A DNA stretch of 64,000 bases from positions 62,001 through 126,000 of the forward strand of contig NZ_AUBE01000015.1 of NCBI RefSeq assembly GCF_000429085.1, given 5' to 3'. The position numbers and the translations under genes are program-made. The notes below the pieces were generated by a model. That model saw only the letters and a program-made list of their open reading frames with translations, was not told where the DNA came from and ran no database searches. This DNA is from Streptomyces flavidovirens DSM 40150 (GTDB taxonomy: Bacteria; Actinomycetota; Actinomycetes; Streptomycetales; Streptomycetaceae). Shown piece after piece: positions 1 to 8,793 of the stretch; the first letter of the stretch is position 1, and each line of letters starts with the position of its first letter.

Positions 1-136
1 GCGAGATCTCGGGGTGCTCGGTGGTGCCCACCGCGAGGGAGTCGATGTTGAACCCGCGGCGGGAGAACAGGGCCGTGATGCGGGCGAGGACGCCCGGCTT
101 GTTCTCGACCAGGACGGAGAGGGTGTGCTTGGACAT
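1..136 (-). CDS. ilvN: Acetolactate synthase small (regulatory) subunit, N-terminal part
   Basis: Only the first 45 codons lie in the window; the gene runs off the left edge. The translated start, MSKHTLSVLVENKPGVLARI, is the typical opening of the ACT domain of IlvN, and a GFNIDSL-type motif follows at about residues 29-35. In the known family this ACT domain binds valine and gives feedback control of the catalytic subunit, which makes acetolactate or acetohydroxybutyrate for branched-chain amino acids. It begins 26 bases after the stop of ilvB on the same strand, so the two subunits are almost certainly co-transcribed under the leader attenuator upstream of ilvB. Confidence 0.95.
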   Translation of the reverse strand, partial: MSKHTLSVLVENKPGVLARITALFSRRGFNIDSLAVGTTEHPEIS

Positions 137-162
137 TGGCTTTAAGTCTCTCTCTCGTCTGC

Positions 163-2022
163 TCAGTCGTCTTCGTTGTCGCCGAAGTCGGGGCGCACCC
201 CGCGGGCGGCCATGACCTCGTCGTTGGAGGTGCCGGCGGCCACCATCGGCCAGACCATGGCGTCCTCGTGCACGATGAAGTCGACCACGACCGGGCGGTC
301 GTTGATGGCATTGGCCTCGGCGATGACCTTGTCGAGATCGGCCGGGTCCTCACAGCGGATCGCGTGGCAGCCCATGGCCTCGGACAGCTTCACGAAGTCC
401 GGGATGCGGGTGCCCGCGCTCGGCTGCTTGCCGTCGGCGTCCGGGCCGCTGTGCAGCACGGTGTTGGAGTAGCGCTGGTTGTAGAAGAGTGTCTGCCACT
501 GGCGGACCATCCCGAGCGCGCCGTTGTTGATGATGGCGACCTTGATCGGGATGTTGTTGAGCGCGCAGGTGGTCAGTTCCTGGTTGGTCATCTGGAAGCA
601 GCCGTCGCCGTCGATGGCCCAGACCGTACGGTCCGGCATGCCGGCCTTGGCGCCCATGGCGGCCGGGACGGCGTACCCCATCGTCCCCGCGCCGCCGGAG
701 TTCAGCCAGGTGGCGGGCTGCTCGTACTGGATGAAGTGCGAGGCCCACATCTGGTGCTGGCCGACGCCCGCGGCGTAGATGGTGCCCTCGGGGGCGAGCT
801 GGCCGATGCGCTGGATGACCTGCTGCGGGGAGAGCTGGCCGTTCTCCGGCAGGTCGTAGCCGAGCGGGTAGGTGTCGCGCCAGCGGTTGAGGTCGTTCCA
901 CCAGGCGGCGTAGTCACCGGTGTTGCCCTCGGTGTGCTCGGCCTGGACGGCCTGGACGAGGTCGGCGATGACCTCGCGGGCGTCACCGACGATCGGCACG
1001 TCCGCGGCGCGGTTCTTGCCGATCTCCGCCGGGTCGATGTCGGCGTGGACGATCTTGGCGTACGGGGCGAAGCTGTCCAGCTTGCCGGTGACGCGGTCGT
1101 CGAAGCGGGCTCCGAGGGCGACGATCAGGTCGGCCCGCTGCAGCGCGGTGACGGCGGTGACCGCACCGTGCATGCCCGGCATTCCCACGTGCAGCGGGTG
1201 GCTGTCGGGGAAGGAGCCCAGCGCCATCAGGGTGGTGGTGACGGGGGCGCCGGTGAGCTCGGCCAGGACCTTCAGCTCGGCGGTCGCGTTGGCCTTCATG
1301 ACGCCGCCGCCGACGTACAGGACGGGTCGCTTGGCCTGGACGATCAGCTTGGCGGCCTCGCGGATCTGCTTGGCGTGCGGCTTGGTGACCGGGCGGTAGC
1401 CGGGCAGGTCGTGGCTCGGCGGCCAGCTGAAGGTGGTCTTCGCCTGGAGGGCGTCCTTGGCGATGTCGACCAGAACCGGGCCCGGACGTCCCGTCGAGGC
1501 GATGTGGAACGCCTCGGCGATGGTGCGCGGGATGTCCTCGGCCTTGGTGACCAGGAAGTTGTGTTTGGTGATCGGCATGGTGATGCCGACGATGTCCGCC
1601 TCCTGGAAGGCGTCGGTGCCGATCGCCTTGGAGGCGACCTGACCGGTGATCGCGACCATGGGGACGGAGTCCATGTGGGCGTCGGCGATCGGCGTGACCA
1701 GGTTCGTGGCGCCGGGCCCCGAAGTGGCCATGCACACGCCGACCTTGCCGGTGGCCTGCGCGTAACCGGTCGCGGCGTGGCCGGCCCCCTGCTCGTGGCG
1801 GACCAGGACGTGGCGGACCTTCGTGGAGTCCATCAGCGGGTCGTACGCCGGCAGGATGGCGCCGCCGGGAATGCCGAATACCGTGTCGGCCCCCACTTCC
1901 TCGAGGGAGCGGATGAGCGACTGGGCGCCCGTCACGTGCTCGACAGTGGTGGCGTGGTGTCCGCCGTTGCGGGGCCGCGGCTGCGGATGGTGGGCCCCGG
2001 AGGCCTGCTCGGTCATCGGCAT
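163..2022 (-). CDS. ilvB: Acetolactate synthase large (catalytic) subunit
   Basis: A 619-residue ThDP- and FAD-dependent enzyme that condenses pyruvate with pyruvate or 2-ketobutyrate, the first common step of Val/Leu/Ile synthesis. About 47 residues in, the sequence GADTVFGIPGGAILPAYD and then RHEQGAGHAATGYAQATG carry the N-terminal ThDP domain with the catalytic glutamate (HEQGA). GDGCFQMTNQEL near residue 480 is the ThDP/Mg motif (GDG with downstream N). The start MPMTEQ was chosen because an AGAAGAG ribosome site sits just upstream; the open frame continues further but through the attenuator. Two residues later there is a second in-frame ATG. The leader peptide and terminator upstream indicate attenuation by branched-chain aminoacyl-tRNA supply. 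ilvN follows. Confidence 0.97.
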   Translation of the reverse strand: MPMTEQASGAHHPQPRPRNGGHHATTVEHVTGAQSLIRSLEEVGADTVFGIPGGAILPAYDPLMDSTKVRHVLVRHEQGAGHAATGYAQATGKVGVCMATSGPGATNLVTPIADAHMDSVPMVAITGQVASKAIGTDAFQEADIVGITMPITKHNFLVTKAEDIPRTIAEAFHIASTGRPGPVLVDIAKDALQAKTTFSWPPSHDLPGYRPVTKPHAKQIREAAKLIVQAKRPVLYVGGGVMKANATAELKVLAELTGAPVTTTLMALGSFPDSHPLHVGMPGMHGAVTAVTALQRADLIVALGARFDDRVTGKLDSFAPYAKIVHADIDPAEIGKNRAADVPIVGDAREVIADLVQAVQAEHTEGNTGDYAAWWNDLNRWRDTYPLGYDLPENGQLSPQQVIQRIGQLAPEGTIYAAGVGQHQMWASHFIQYEQPATWLNSGGAGTMGYAVPAAMGAKAGMPDRTVWAIDGDGCFQMTNQELTTCALNNIPIKVAIINNGALGMVRQWQTLFYNQRYSNTVLHSGPDADGKQPSAGTRIPDFVKLSEAMGCHAIRCEDPADLDKVIAEANAINDRPVVVDFIVHEDAMVWPMVAAGTSNDEVMAARGVRPDFGDNEDD

Positions 2023-2074
2023 TCTCTTCTCGAAGCTGAGGGATTTACGAGGGTTTGGGAAGTGCCAGTGCAAC

Positions 2075-2108
2075 AAAAAACCCCCCGTGCCGTGAGGCAA
2101 GCGAGGGG
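2075..2108 (-). terminator. Attenuator terminator of the ilvB leader
   Basis: Reading on the minus strand, a GC-rich imperfect hairpin (CCCC arm at 2105-2108, TGCC/GGCA inner stem, GGGGGG arm at 2081-2086) runs straight into six T residues (2075-2080). It lies between the leader peptide and the ilvB start. It is therefore the intrinsic terminator half of an attenuation switch. Confidence 0.85.
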
Positions 2109-2126
2109 AGCGCGCCGGTGCGGTCC

Positions 2127-2151
2127 GCAGAGCTGCATGTGCGTGCTCTGC
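2127..2151 (-). promoter_or_regulatory. Pause/antiterminator-region hairpin in ilvB leader
   Basis: Perfect 7-bp arms GCAGAGC (2145-2151 on the minus strand) and GCTCTGC (2127-2133) lie just after the leader-peptide stop codon. The position between leader peptide and terminator fits the first (pause) hairpin of a classical amino-acid attenuator. The alternative antiterminator pairing was not folded. Confidence 0.6.
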
Positions 2152-2152
2152 T

Positions 2153-2194
2153 TCAGCCGACGCGCTTTCCAAGTACGAGAATTCGGGTGCGCAT
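2153..2194 (-). CDS. ilvB leader peptide (attenuator peptide)
   Basis: A 13-codon reading frame, MRTRILVLGKRVG then TGA, lies 130 bases upstream of ilvB on the same strand. It has a strong GGAGGGAGGG ribosome site about 8 bases before its ATG. The Ile-Leu-Val-Leu run at residues 5-8, with a further Val at 12, are the regulatory codons expected when the ribosome senses charged branched-chain tRNAs. A hairpin and a T-run terminator follow directly. Leader peptides of this type are established for ilv operons; the assignment here rests on composition, position and ribosome site. Confidence 0.92.
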   Translation of the reverse strand: MRTRILVLGKRVG

Positions 2195-2227
2195 GGCACT
2201 GACCCTCCCTCCGGCAGCCAGTGCCTG

Positions 2228-5200
2228 TCAAGTAGGTGGGACGGGCGTCTCACTATTTGAGCGGATTGGAGGGCGTGTGATCGTTTCGCTTCCGTTCGTG
2301 CCCACATGGCGCACGGGAAGTGATCCACACGACCCGCCCGCCAGAACGGGCAGGGCCGCCGCCACTCCCGGCACGGGGAACTCACCGCGCACCAGCGCCC
2401 GCCGCAGCCGGTACTCGTCGAGCGGCCCGGAGAAGGCCATCCCCTGCCCGTGCGTACACCCCATGGCGCGCAGGGCCGTCACCTGTTCCGGCACGTCCAC
2501 GCCGTCCGCCACGGACTCCATCCCGAGGTCGCACGCGATGCGCAGCAGCCCGCTTGTGATCTTGTGCAGCCGGGCGGACTCGACAACGCCCTCGACCAGA
2601 CCGCGATCCAGTTTCAGTACGTCGATGGGGAGCCGGCGCAGCGCGTTGATGGCGGCGTACCCGCTGCCGAACCCGTCCAGCGCGATCCGCACCCCGAGCC
2701 TGCGCAGCGCCACCAGGCGCCGTTCGAGCTCATCGAAGGAGATCCGCGGGTCGCTGTCGGCCAGCTCGATGATGAGCGAGCCCGAGGGCAGGCCGTGCCG
2801 GGTGAGCAGGGCCTCGATGGAGCCGAGCGGCAAGCTCTTGTCCACCAGTCTGCGAGCCGAGAGCCGGACCGTCACGGGCGCGTCGTGACCCGCCCGGTTG
2901 CGCTCCGCCGCCTGCTCGACCGCCTGCTCGAGGAGCCAGCGCCCCAGCTCGGCGGTGCGGGCACCTTCCTGAGCCTCGCCGGTCTCGGCCACCCGCAGGA
3001 ACTCGGCGGGCGTGAAGAGGATGCCCTGGGTGGACCGCCAGCGGGCCTGGGCGGCGACGGAGGCCACCTCGCCGGTGGTCAGGCTCACCACCGGCTGGTG
3101 GAGCAGCGCGAACTCGCCGTCGTGGAGGGCGGTGCGCAGCCGGGTGGCCAGTTCGCCCCTGCGGACCACCTCGGCCTGCATCTGTGGCGCGTACAGCTCG
3201 ACCCGGTCCTTTCCGGCCGCCTTCGCCCGGTACATGGCGAGGTCGGCGTTGCGCATGAGGTCGGTGGGGCTGATGCCGGGCTCGGCGAAGGCGACGCCGA
3301 TGGACGCGGCGACGCGCACCTCGTTGCCGTCGATCCGGTACGGCTGGGAGAGCGTGAGGCGCAGCCGGTCGGCGATCTCGTGGACCTGGCTTTCGCGGGC
3401 TGCCTGGTCCCTGGAGCCCTCGCCGACGATCAGTGCGGCGAACTCGTCGCCGCCGAGCCGGGCGGCGGTGTCGCCCGCGCGTACGGATTCCTGGAGGCGG
3501 CGGGCCGCCTGGATGAGCAGCTCGTCGCCGGCCTGATGGCCGATGGTGTCGTTCACCGCCTTGAAGCCGTCGAGGTCGATGAAGAGCACGGCCGTGCCGG
3601 GATCGCCGACGCGGCGGCCGCTGAGGGCCTGGCGGACCCGCGCGGTGAACAGGGCGCGGTTGGGCAGGTCGGTCAGCGGGTCGTGTTCGGCGTTGTGCTG
3701 GAGCTGCGCCTGAAGGCGGACTCTTTCGGTCACGTCCCGGCAGTTGAAGATCAGGCCGCCCTGGTGCCGGTTGACGGTGGACTCGACATTGAGCCACTCC
3801 CCCGTGCCCGACTTGAAGCGGCACTCGATGCGGGTGGTCGGCTCCTCGGCGGGAGGCGCGGCCAGAAAGCGGCGTACTTCGTGGACGACTCTGCCCAGGT
3901 CCTCCGCATGGATCAGCGAGGCGAGCTCGGATCCGATGAGATCCTCGGCCTCGCGTCCGTAGACGCCGGACGCGGCAGGGCTGACGTAACGCAGTATGCC
4001 GGTGGGGGCGGCGATCATGATGACGTCGCTCGATCCCTGCACCAGGGAGCGGAAGTGGTTCTCCTTCTGCGCCAGTTCCTGGGTGAGGGAGATGTTGTCG
4101 ACGAGCATGATGCCCTGGCGTACGACCAGTGCGAGCACGACCGTGCAGCCGGTGAGGACCACGACGCGGTCCACGCGGCGGCCCTCGATGACGTTGTAGA
4201 GGATGCCGAGCGTGCAGACGGCGGCGGCGAGGTACGGCGTGAGGGCGGCCAGTGAGCCGCCGATGGGGCGGCTGCCCGCCGCATGGCGCGTGCCCGCGCC
4301 GTGGGTGCCCCGGTTGTACGGCGCGCCCTCCCCCCACTGCTCCGCGCGGCGCGCGCCCCAGGGCGCGTAGGCGAGGAGCAGCGAGCCGGCGAACCAGCCC
4401 GCGTCGAGGAGCTGGCCCGAGCGGTAGCTCTCGCGCAGCAGGGGCGAGGTGAACAGGGCGTCGCACAGCACGGTCGTGGCGAGGGCCGCGATCGCGGTGT
4501 TGATCGCCGTGCGGTTGGCGTTGGAGCGCCGGAAGTGCAGGGCGAGCACCATGCTGACCAGCGCGATGTCGAGCAGCGGGTACGCAAGGGAGAGCGCGGC
4601 GTGGGCCGTGCTCTCGGCCTGGAAGTGCGCCGTGTGCGCGAGAGCGAGGCTCCAGGAGAGCGTGAGCAGTGAGCCGCCGATGAGCCAGGAGTCGAGCGCG
4701 AGGCAGACCCAGCCGGCGCGCGTGACGGGGCGCTTGGCGAGGACCAGCAGGCCGACGATGGCGGGCGGGCCGAAGCAGAGGAAGAAGAGGTCGGCCAGGG
4801 ACGGCGAGGGAACCTCGCGGTCCAGCACCACTTCGTACCAGCCCCACACGGCGTTCCCGCAGGCCGCCATCGCGGAGGAGACCGCGAACAGCAGCCAGGC
4901 GGGTCGAAAGCGGCTCTCACGCGCGCGTGCGTAGACGAAACAGGAGACCGCTGCGACCCCGGCGGCGGCGGCGAGGCCGAAGTCGCCCATGATCAGTGCG
5001 ACTTCAGCAGAGCCCCAGCCGAGGGCCGAGCCGACGGCGTAGGCGCCGCAGACCAGGGTGAGGGTGAGCTGCGAGAGCAGGCTCACCCCGCCGCCGGGCA
5101 CCTGCTGCCGGGCGAGGAGCGCGCCGGGGGCGCTCACCGGACCGCCCTGACGCGTGGCACTCCGGGCGCCGGAGGTCCGAGGAGCGGTCGCGGCTGCGGT

Positions 5201-5263
5201 GTGACTGCCGGATCGCAGGAGGGTGGTCGCCGATGGCCTTGCCGCGTCGGATCCTTGGTCCAT
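2228..5263 (-). CDS. Membrane PAS-GGDEF-EAL protein, likely diguanylate cyclase with degenerate EAL domain
   Basis: About 1011 residues. A variable N-terminus is followed by seven or more hydrophobic segments (about 55-330), a PAS domain (about 400-510), a GGDEF domain and a C-terminal EAL domain. The cyclase site is intact (RLGGDEFAAL, about residue 604) and an RxxD inhibitory site (RAGD) sits five residues before GGDEF, so c-di-GMP synthesis with product feedback is predicted. The EAL domain is altered: the EALxRW motif reads AAQARW, DDFG reads DGFG, and EGVE reads DGVD, so phosphodiesterase activity is unlikely. The start is uncertain: MDQGSD was chosen because codons upstream of it are atypical for this genome, but an in-frame ATG also lies at 5377. 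Its stop is directly upstream of the ilvB leader, on the same strand. Confidence 0.88.
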   Translation of the reverse strand: MDQGSDAARPSATTLLRSGSHTAAATAPRTSGARSATRQGGPVSAPGALLARQQVPGGGVSLLSQLTLTLVCGAYAVGSALGWGSAEVALIMGDFGLAAAAGVAAVSCFVYARARESRFRPAWLLFAVSSAMAACGNAVWGWYEVVLDREVPSPSLADLFFLCFGPPAIVGLLVLAKRPVTRAGWVCLALDSWLIGGSLLTLSWSLALAHTAHFQAESTAHAALSLAYPLLDIALVSMVLALHFRRSNANRTAINTAIAALATTVLCDALFTSPLLRESYRSGQLLDAGWFAGSLLLAYAPWGARRAEQWGEGAPYNRGTHGAGTRHAAGSRPIGGSLAALTPYLAAAVCTLGILYNVIEGRRVDRVVVLTGCTVVLALVVRQGIMLVDNISLTQELAQKENHFRSLVQGSSDVIMIAAPTGILRYVSPAASGVYGREAEDLIGSELASLIHAEDLGRVVHEVRRFLAAPPAEEPTTRIECRFKSGTGEWLNVESTVNRHQGGLIFNCRDVTERVRLQAQLQHNAEHDPLTDLPNRALFTARVRQALSGRRVGDPGTAVLFIDLDGFKAVNDTIGHQAGDELLIQAARRLQESVRAGDTAARLGGDEFAALIVGEGSRDQAARESQVHEIADRLRLTLSQPYRIDGNEVRVAASIGVAFAEPGISPTDLMRNADLAMYRAKAAGKDRVELYAPQMQAEVVRRGELATRLRTALHDGEFALLHQPVVSLTTGEVASVAAQARWRSTQGILFTPAEFLRVAETGEAQEGARTAELGRWLLEQAVEQAAERNRAGHDAPVTVRLSARRLVDKSLPLGSIEALLTRHGLPSGSLIIELADSDPRISFDELERRLVALRRLGVRIALDGFGSGYAAINALRRLPIDVLKLDRGLVEGVVESARLHKITSGLLRIACDLGMESVADGVDVPEQVTALRAMGCTHGQGMAFSGPLDEYRLRRALVRGEFPVPGVAAALPVLAGGSCGSLPVRHVGTNGSETITRPPIRSNSETPVPPT

Positions 5264-5473
5264 TCGCCGTACATCGCCCGTCGCCCCCCTCACAGTCGGT
5301 CGCTCCCCAGCGCCGTGATAATGCGCGGCGCAGCCCCTTGGTCCGGACGATACACCAATCCAGTCACTCAGGGACATACTCCCTCTACTCTGCGTGACCA
5401 GCAGGGATGCAGTCGGCACGCCGCGCATTCGGGTGGCTTCGGAGTGTGTTCGCGGTGTCTTTCGCCGGGCCTT

Positions 5474-6412
5474 TCAGGACGTGGTGAGGACGATGTTGTG
5501 CAGCGGTTCCCCGGCGGCGAAGCGGGTGAGCTGGCCGGCGATCAGGCGCTTGGCGCGCGGCATGAAGGCCGAAGTGCTGCCGCCCACGTGGGGACTGATG
5601 AGGAGGCCGGGCGCGTGCCACAAGGGGTGGCCTGCGGGAAGGGGCTCCGGGTCAGTGACGTCGAGGGCGGCGCGGAGCCGGCCCGATTCGAGTTCGGCGA
5701 GGAGTGCCTTGGTGTCGACGACGGGGCCGCGCGAGACGTTGACCAGCAGCGCCCCGTCCTTCATCCGCGACAGGAAGCCGGCGTTCGCCAGGCCCTGCGT
5801 CGCCTCGGTGAGCGGGGTGGAGAGGATCACCACATCGGCGGAGGGCAGCAGTCCGGGCAGGTCGGCCAGTGGATGCACCGGACCGCGCTCCGTTGTACGG
5901 GCAGAGCGCGCGACGCGCGCCACCCGCGCACACTCGAACGGCGTGAGCCGGTCCTCGATGGCCGCGCCGATCGAGCCGTACCCGACGATGAGGACCGACT
6001 TGTCGGCCAGCGCGGGATAGAAACCGGCCCGCCATTCCTCCTTGTCCTGGCCGTGCACGAAGCCGGGGATGCCCCGCAGCGAGGCGAGGATCAGTGCGAG
6101 GGTCAGCTCGGCGGTGCTGGCCTCGTGGACGCCTCGGGCGTTGCACAACTGAACGCCGGCGGGCAGGCCCCCGAGGCCGGGCTCGACGTGGTCGATGCCT
6201 GCGGAGAGCGTCTGGACCGCGCGTACGGACGTCATCGCGGCGAGCGGGCGCACCGCGATCTCGGTGCCCTTCATGTACGGGACGACATAGAAGGCGCAGT
6301 CGGCGGGATCGGCGGGAAAGCCCTGGCCACCGTCCCAGAAGCGGTAGGTGAATCCCTCGGGAAGACCCTGTATCCCGTCGGTGGGGACGGGGAGCCATAC
6401 ATCTGAAGTCAT
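5474..6412 (-). CDS. D-isomer-specific 2-hydroxyacid dehydrogenase
   Basis: 312 residues; an NAD(P)-dependent 2-hydroxyacid dehydrogenase of the phosphoglycerate dehydrogenase/formate dehydrogenase-like fold. The cofactor-binding Rossmann motif VGYGSIG lies near residue 145. VNVSRGPVVD near residue 235 holds the catalytic arginine, DVTDPEPLP follows with the conserved Asp/Glu-Pro region, and SPHVGGST near 280 holds the catalytic histidine. The physiological substrate cannot be told from sequence. It is monocistronic, and divergent from the aldo/keto reductase gene with only 75 bases between the starts, so the two oxidoreductases may share a regulatory region. No clear ribosome site precedes the ATG. 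Confidence 0.9.
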   Translation of the reverse strand: MTSDVWLPVPTDGIQGLPEGFTYRFWDGGQGFPADPADCAFYVVPYMKGTEIAVRPLAAMTSVRAVQTLSAGIDHVEPGLGGLPAGVQLCNARGVHEASTAELTLALILASLRGIPGFVHGQDKEEWRAGFYPALADKSVLIVGYGSIGAAIEDRLTPFECARVARVARSARTTERGPVHPLADLPGLLPSADVVILSTPLTEATQGLANAGFLSRMKDGALLVNVSRGPVVDTKALLAELESGRLRAALDVTDPEPLPAGHPLWHAPGLLISPHVGGSTSAFMPRAKRLIAGQLTRFAAGEPLHNIVLTTS

Positions 6413-6487
6413 GGTCAGGAGGCTATGCGAAGGGGCGTGCGAGGCAGAGGTTAGTTTGGGGAGCGGCAGAGGGAGGGGTACGGGGAG

Positions 6488-7480
6488 TTGGAGCGCAGGA
6501 CAATCGGTGCGGCAGCGCTCGAAGTGGGCGCGATCGGCCTCGGATGCATGCCGATGAGCTGGGCGTACACCGGTTCGCAGCAGCGCGGGGACCGGTCGGT
6601 GCGTACCGTGCACGCGGCGCTCGACGCGGGGTGCAGCCTGCTCGACACGGCGGACATGTACGGGCCCTTCACCAACGAGCTGCTGCTGGGGCGGGTGCTC
6701 AGGGAGCGGCGTGCCGACGCGTTCGTCTCGACCAAGTGCGGGCTGCTCGTCGGTGATCAGCACATCGTCGCCAATGGGCGGCCGGGGTACGTACGGCGGG
6801 CCTGTGACGCTTCTTTGCGGCGGCTTCAGACCGATGTGATCGACCTCTACCAGTTGCACCGGCCGGATCCGGAGGTGCCGGTCGAGGAGACGTGGGGCGC
6901 GATGGCGGATCTGGTGCGGGCGGGGAAGGTGCGGGCTCTCGGGGTGTGCGCGGTGGGGGCGCGGGCGTCGCGGCGTCCGGGGGCGCGGATGCACGACGGA
7001 ACGATTCAGCAGCTTGAGCGGGTGCAGCAGGTTTTCCCGGTGAGCGCGGTGGAGGCCGAGCTTTCGGTGTGGTCGCCGGAGGCGCTGGCGGCGCTGTTGC
7101 CGTGGTGCGAGGCGCGGGGCGTCGGTTTTCTGGCCGCCATGCCGCTGGGCAACGGTTTTCTGACGGGGACGCTCAAGCCGGGGCAGGGCTTCGAGCCGGA
7201 CGACGCACGGGCCCGGCATCCGCGTTTCACGGCGGAGATGATGGCGGCGAACCAGCCGGTGGTGGCCGGGCTGCGGCGGGTCGCCGAGCGCCACGGCGCC
7301 ACTGCGGCACAGGTGGCGCTGGCCTGGGTGCTGGGGCGCGGCCGGCATGTGGTGCCGGTGCCGGGGACCAAGCGCGAGCGGTGGGCGGTACAGAACGCGG
7401 GGGCGGCGGCGCTGCGGCTGACGGCGCAGGACCTGGCGGAGATCGCGGGACTGCCGCCGGCGCGCGGCTCCTGGGACTGA
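6488..7480 (+). CDS. Aldo/keto reductase
   Basis: 330 residues with a TTG start, supported by GGGAGGGG about nine bases upstream. The (beta/alpha)8 aldo/keto reductase family uses NADPH to reduce aldehydes or ketones. The catalytic tetrad is visible: Asp and Tyr in DTADMYGPF (about 55-60), Lys in STKCG (about 82) and His in YQLHRPD (about 119). VPVPGTKR near residue 290 is the C-terminal cofactor-binding segment. The substrate is unknown. Divergent from the hydroxyacid dehydrogenase gene. Confidence 0.9.
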   Translation: MERRTIGAAALEVGAIGLGCMPMSWAYTGSQQRGDRSVRTVHAALDAGCSLLDTADMYGPFTNELLLGRVLRERRADAFVSTKCGLLVGDQHIVANGRPGYVRRACDASLRRLQTDVIDLYQLHRPDPEVPVEETWGAMADLVRAGKVRALGVCAVGARASRRPGARMHDGTIQQLERVQQVFPVSAVEAELSVWSPEALAALLPWCEARGVGFLAAMPLGNGFLTGTLKPGQGFEPDDARARHPRFTAEMMAANQPVVAGLRRVAERHGATAAQVALAWVLGRGRHVVPVPGTKRERWAVQNAGAAALRLTAQDLAEIAGLPPARGSWD

Positions 7481-7614
7481 CCGCCCCGCTCACCGGCCCC
7501 CCCCCGGCCGCAAAGAACCGATCACCGGGCCGGTCCAGAAGGGAACCCGCGGCGCACCAGCGGTGTATGAAGAGTGAGAGCCGCTGCCGGTGAGGACTGC
7601 CGGCCGTCGAAGGG

Positions 7615-8793
7615 ATGCGTACCGTGCAACGTCCTGCTGTGACAGCTCTGTTGGCTGCCGCCGTTCTCCTGCTCACCGCGGGGTGTTCCGGCGCGGACGG
7701 GAGCGCGCCGGCCCCGACGGCCACGGGCGGCGCGAGTGCGCCGCCCTCGGGCGATGCGTCCCGGCCCGGGTCCGGGTCCCGTGCCGAGCCGCCGCCCGCG
7801 AAGGGGTCGGTCAAGGTGGTGAGCACCCTCACCGAGGACCTCAAGTCGCCCTGGGGACTCGCTCCGCTGCCCGACGGCGATCTGCTGGTCTCCTCGCGCG
7901 ACGAGGGGACGATCACCCGCGTCGACGGCGAGAGCGGCAAGAAGACGGAGATCGGCACCGTGGCGGGGGTCGCCCCGGCCGGGGAGGGCGGCCTCATGGG
8001 CCTGGCCGTCTCGCCCGCCTTCGCCTCGGACCACCTGGTCTACGCGTACTTCACCACCGAGTCCGACAACCGCATCGCCCGCATGCTGTACGACGAGAAG
8101 AAGCCCGCGGGGCAGCAACTGGGCGCACCGGACACCATCTTGAGAGGCATCCCGAAGGGCACGGTCCACAACGGCGGGCGGATCGCCTTCGGCCCGGACA
8201 AGATGCTCTACGCCGGGACGGGCGAGACGGGTGACACCGGCCTGGCCCAGGACAAGAAGTCGCTGGGCGGCAAGATCCTGCGGATGACTCCGGACGGCGA
8301 GCCGGTGCACGGCAATCCGGAGGCGGACTCGGTCGTCTACTCGTACGGGCACCGCAACGTCCAGGGCCTGGCCTGGGACAGCGAGAAGCGGTTGTGGGCG
8401 GCCGAGTTCGGCCAGAACACCTGGGACGAGCTCAATCAGATCCGCCCCGGTCAGAACTACGGGTGGCCCGAGGTCGAGGGCAAGGGCGGCAAGGAGGGGT
8501 TCGTCGACCCGGTCGCCCAGTGGAGGACGTCCGAGGCCTCACCGAGCGGGATCGCGTACGCCGAGGGCTCGGTCTGGATGGCGGGCCTGCGCGGTGAACG
8601 GCTGTGGCGGATTCCGCTGGACGGTACGGAGCCGGTGGCGGACCCGGAGTCGTTCCTGGCGGAGGAGCACGGCCGGCTGCGCACGGTGGTGGCGGCCGGC
8701 GGCGGCAAGTTGTGGCTGGTCACCAGTGAGACGGACACCCGCGGCACGCCGGAGCCGGGCGACGACCGGATCCTGAACCTGGAGGTGAAGTAA
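7615..8793 (+). CDS. Glucose/sorbosone dehydrogenase family lipoprotein (PQQ-type beta-propeller)
   Basis: 392 residues. The N-terminus has a signal peptide with lipobox LTAGC (Cys about residue 24), followed by a low-complexity Ala/Pro/Ser linker, so the protein is predicted to be anchored outside the membrane. The remainder matches the soluble quinoprotein glucose dehydrogenase/L-sorbosone dehydrogenase propeller: SPWGLAPLPDGDLLVSSRDEG, EGGLMGLAVSP, HNGGRIAFGPDKMLY, YGHRNVQGLAW and GQNYGWPEVEG. Substrate and cofactor use are not established for most actinobacterial members. The ATG at 7615 has a ribosome site (GAAGGG) very close to it; the GTG three codons later has better spacing and may be the true start. 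Confidence 0.88.
   Translation: MRTVQRPAVTALLAAAVLLLTAGCSGADGSAPAPTATGGASAPPSGDASRPGSGSRAEPPPAKGSVKVVSTLTEDLKSPWGLAPLPDGDLLVSSRDEGTITRVDGESGKKTEIGTVAGVAPAGEGGLMGLAVSPAFASDHLVYAYFTTESDNRIARMLYDEKKPAGQQLGAPDTILRGIPKGTVHNGGRIAFGPDKMLYAGTGETGDTGLAQDKKSLGGKILRMTPDGEPVHGNPEADSVVYSYGHRNVQGLAWDSEKRLWAAEFGQNTWDELNQIRPGQNYGWPEVEGKGGKEGFVDPVAQWRTSEASPSGIAYAEGSVWMAGLRGERLWRIPLDGTEPVADPESFLAEEHGRLRTVVAAGGGKLWLVTSETDTRGTPEPGDDRILNLEVK

Noticed and set aside
136..2202. Long plus-strand open frame opposite ilvB
   Set aside because: Mirror of ilvB codon bias in a very GC-rich genome; no family match and no ribosome site.
2226..2231. TTGACA (minus strand) as the ilvB -35 box
   Set aside because: The place of a -10 box at 17-18 bases falls on the leader-peptide ribosome site and has no TAnnnT; the promoter must lie elsewhere upstream.
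5264..5377. ATG at 5377 as start of the first GGDEF-EAL gene
   Set aside because: Codons between the two ATGs (AGT, ATT, GGT, GTA, AGG, TAT) are unlike this genome's coding bias, and its purine-rich ribosome site is too close to the ATG. Not excluded.
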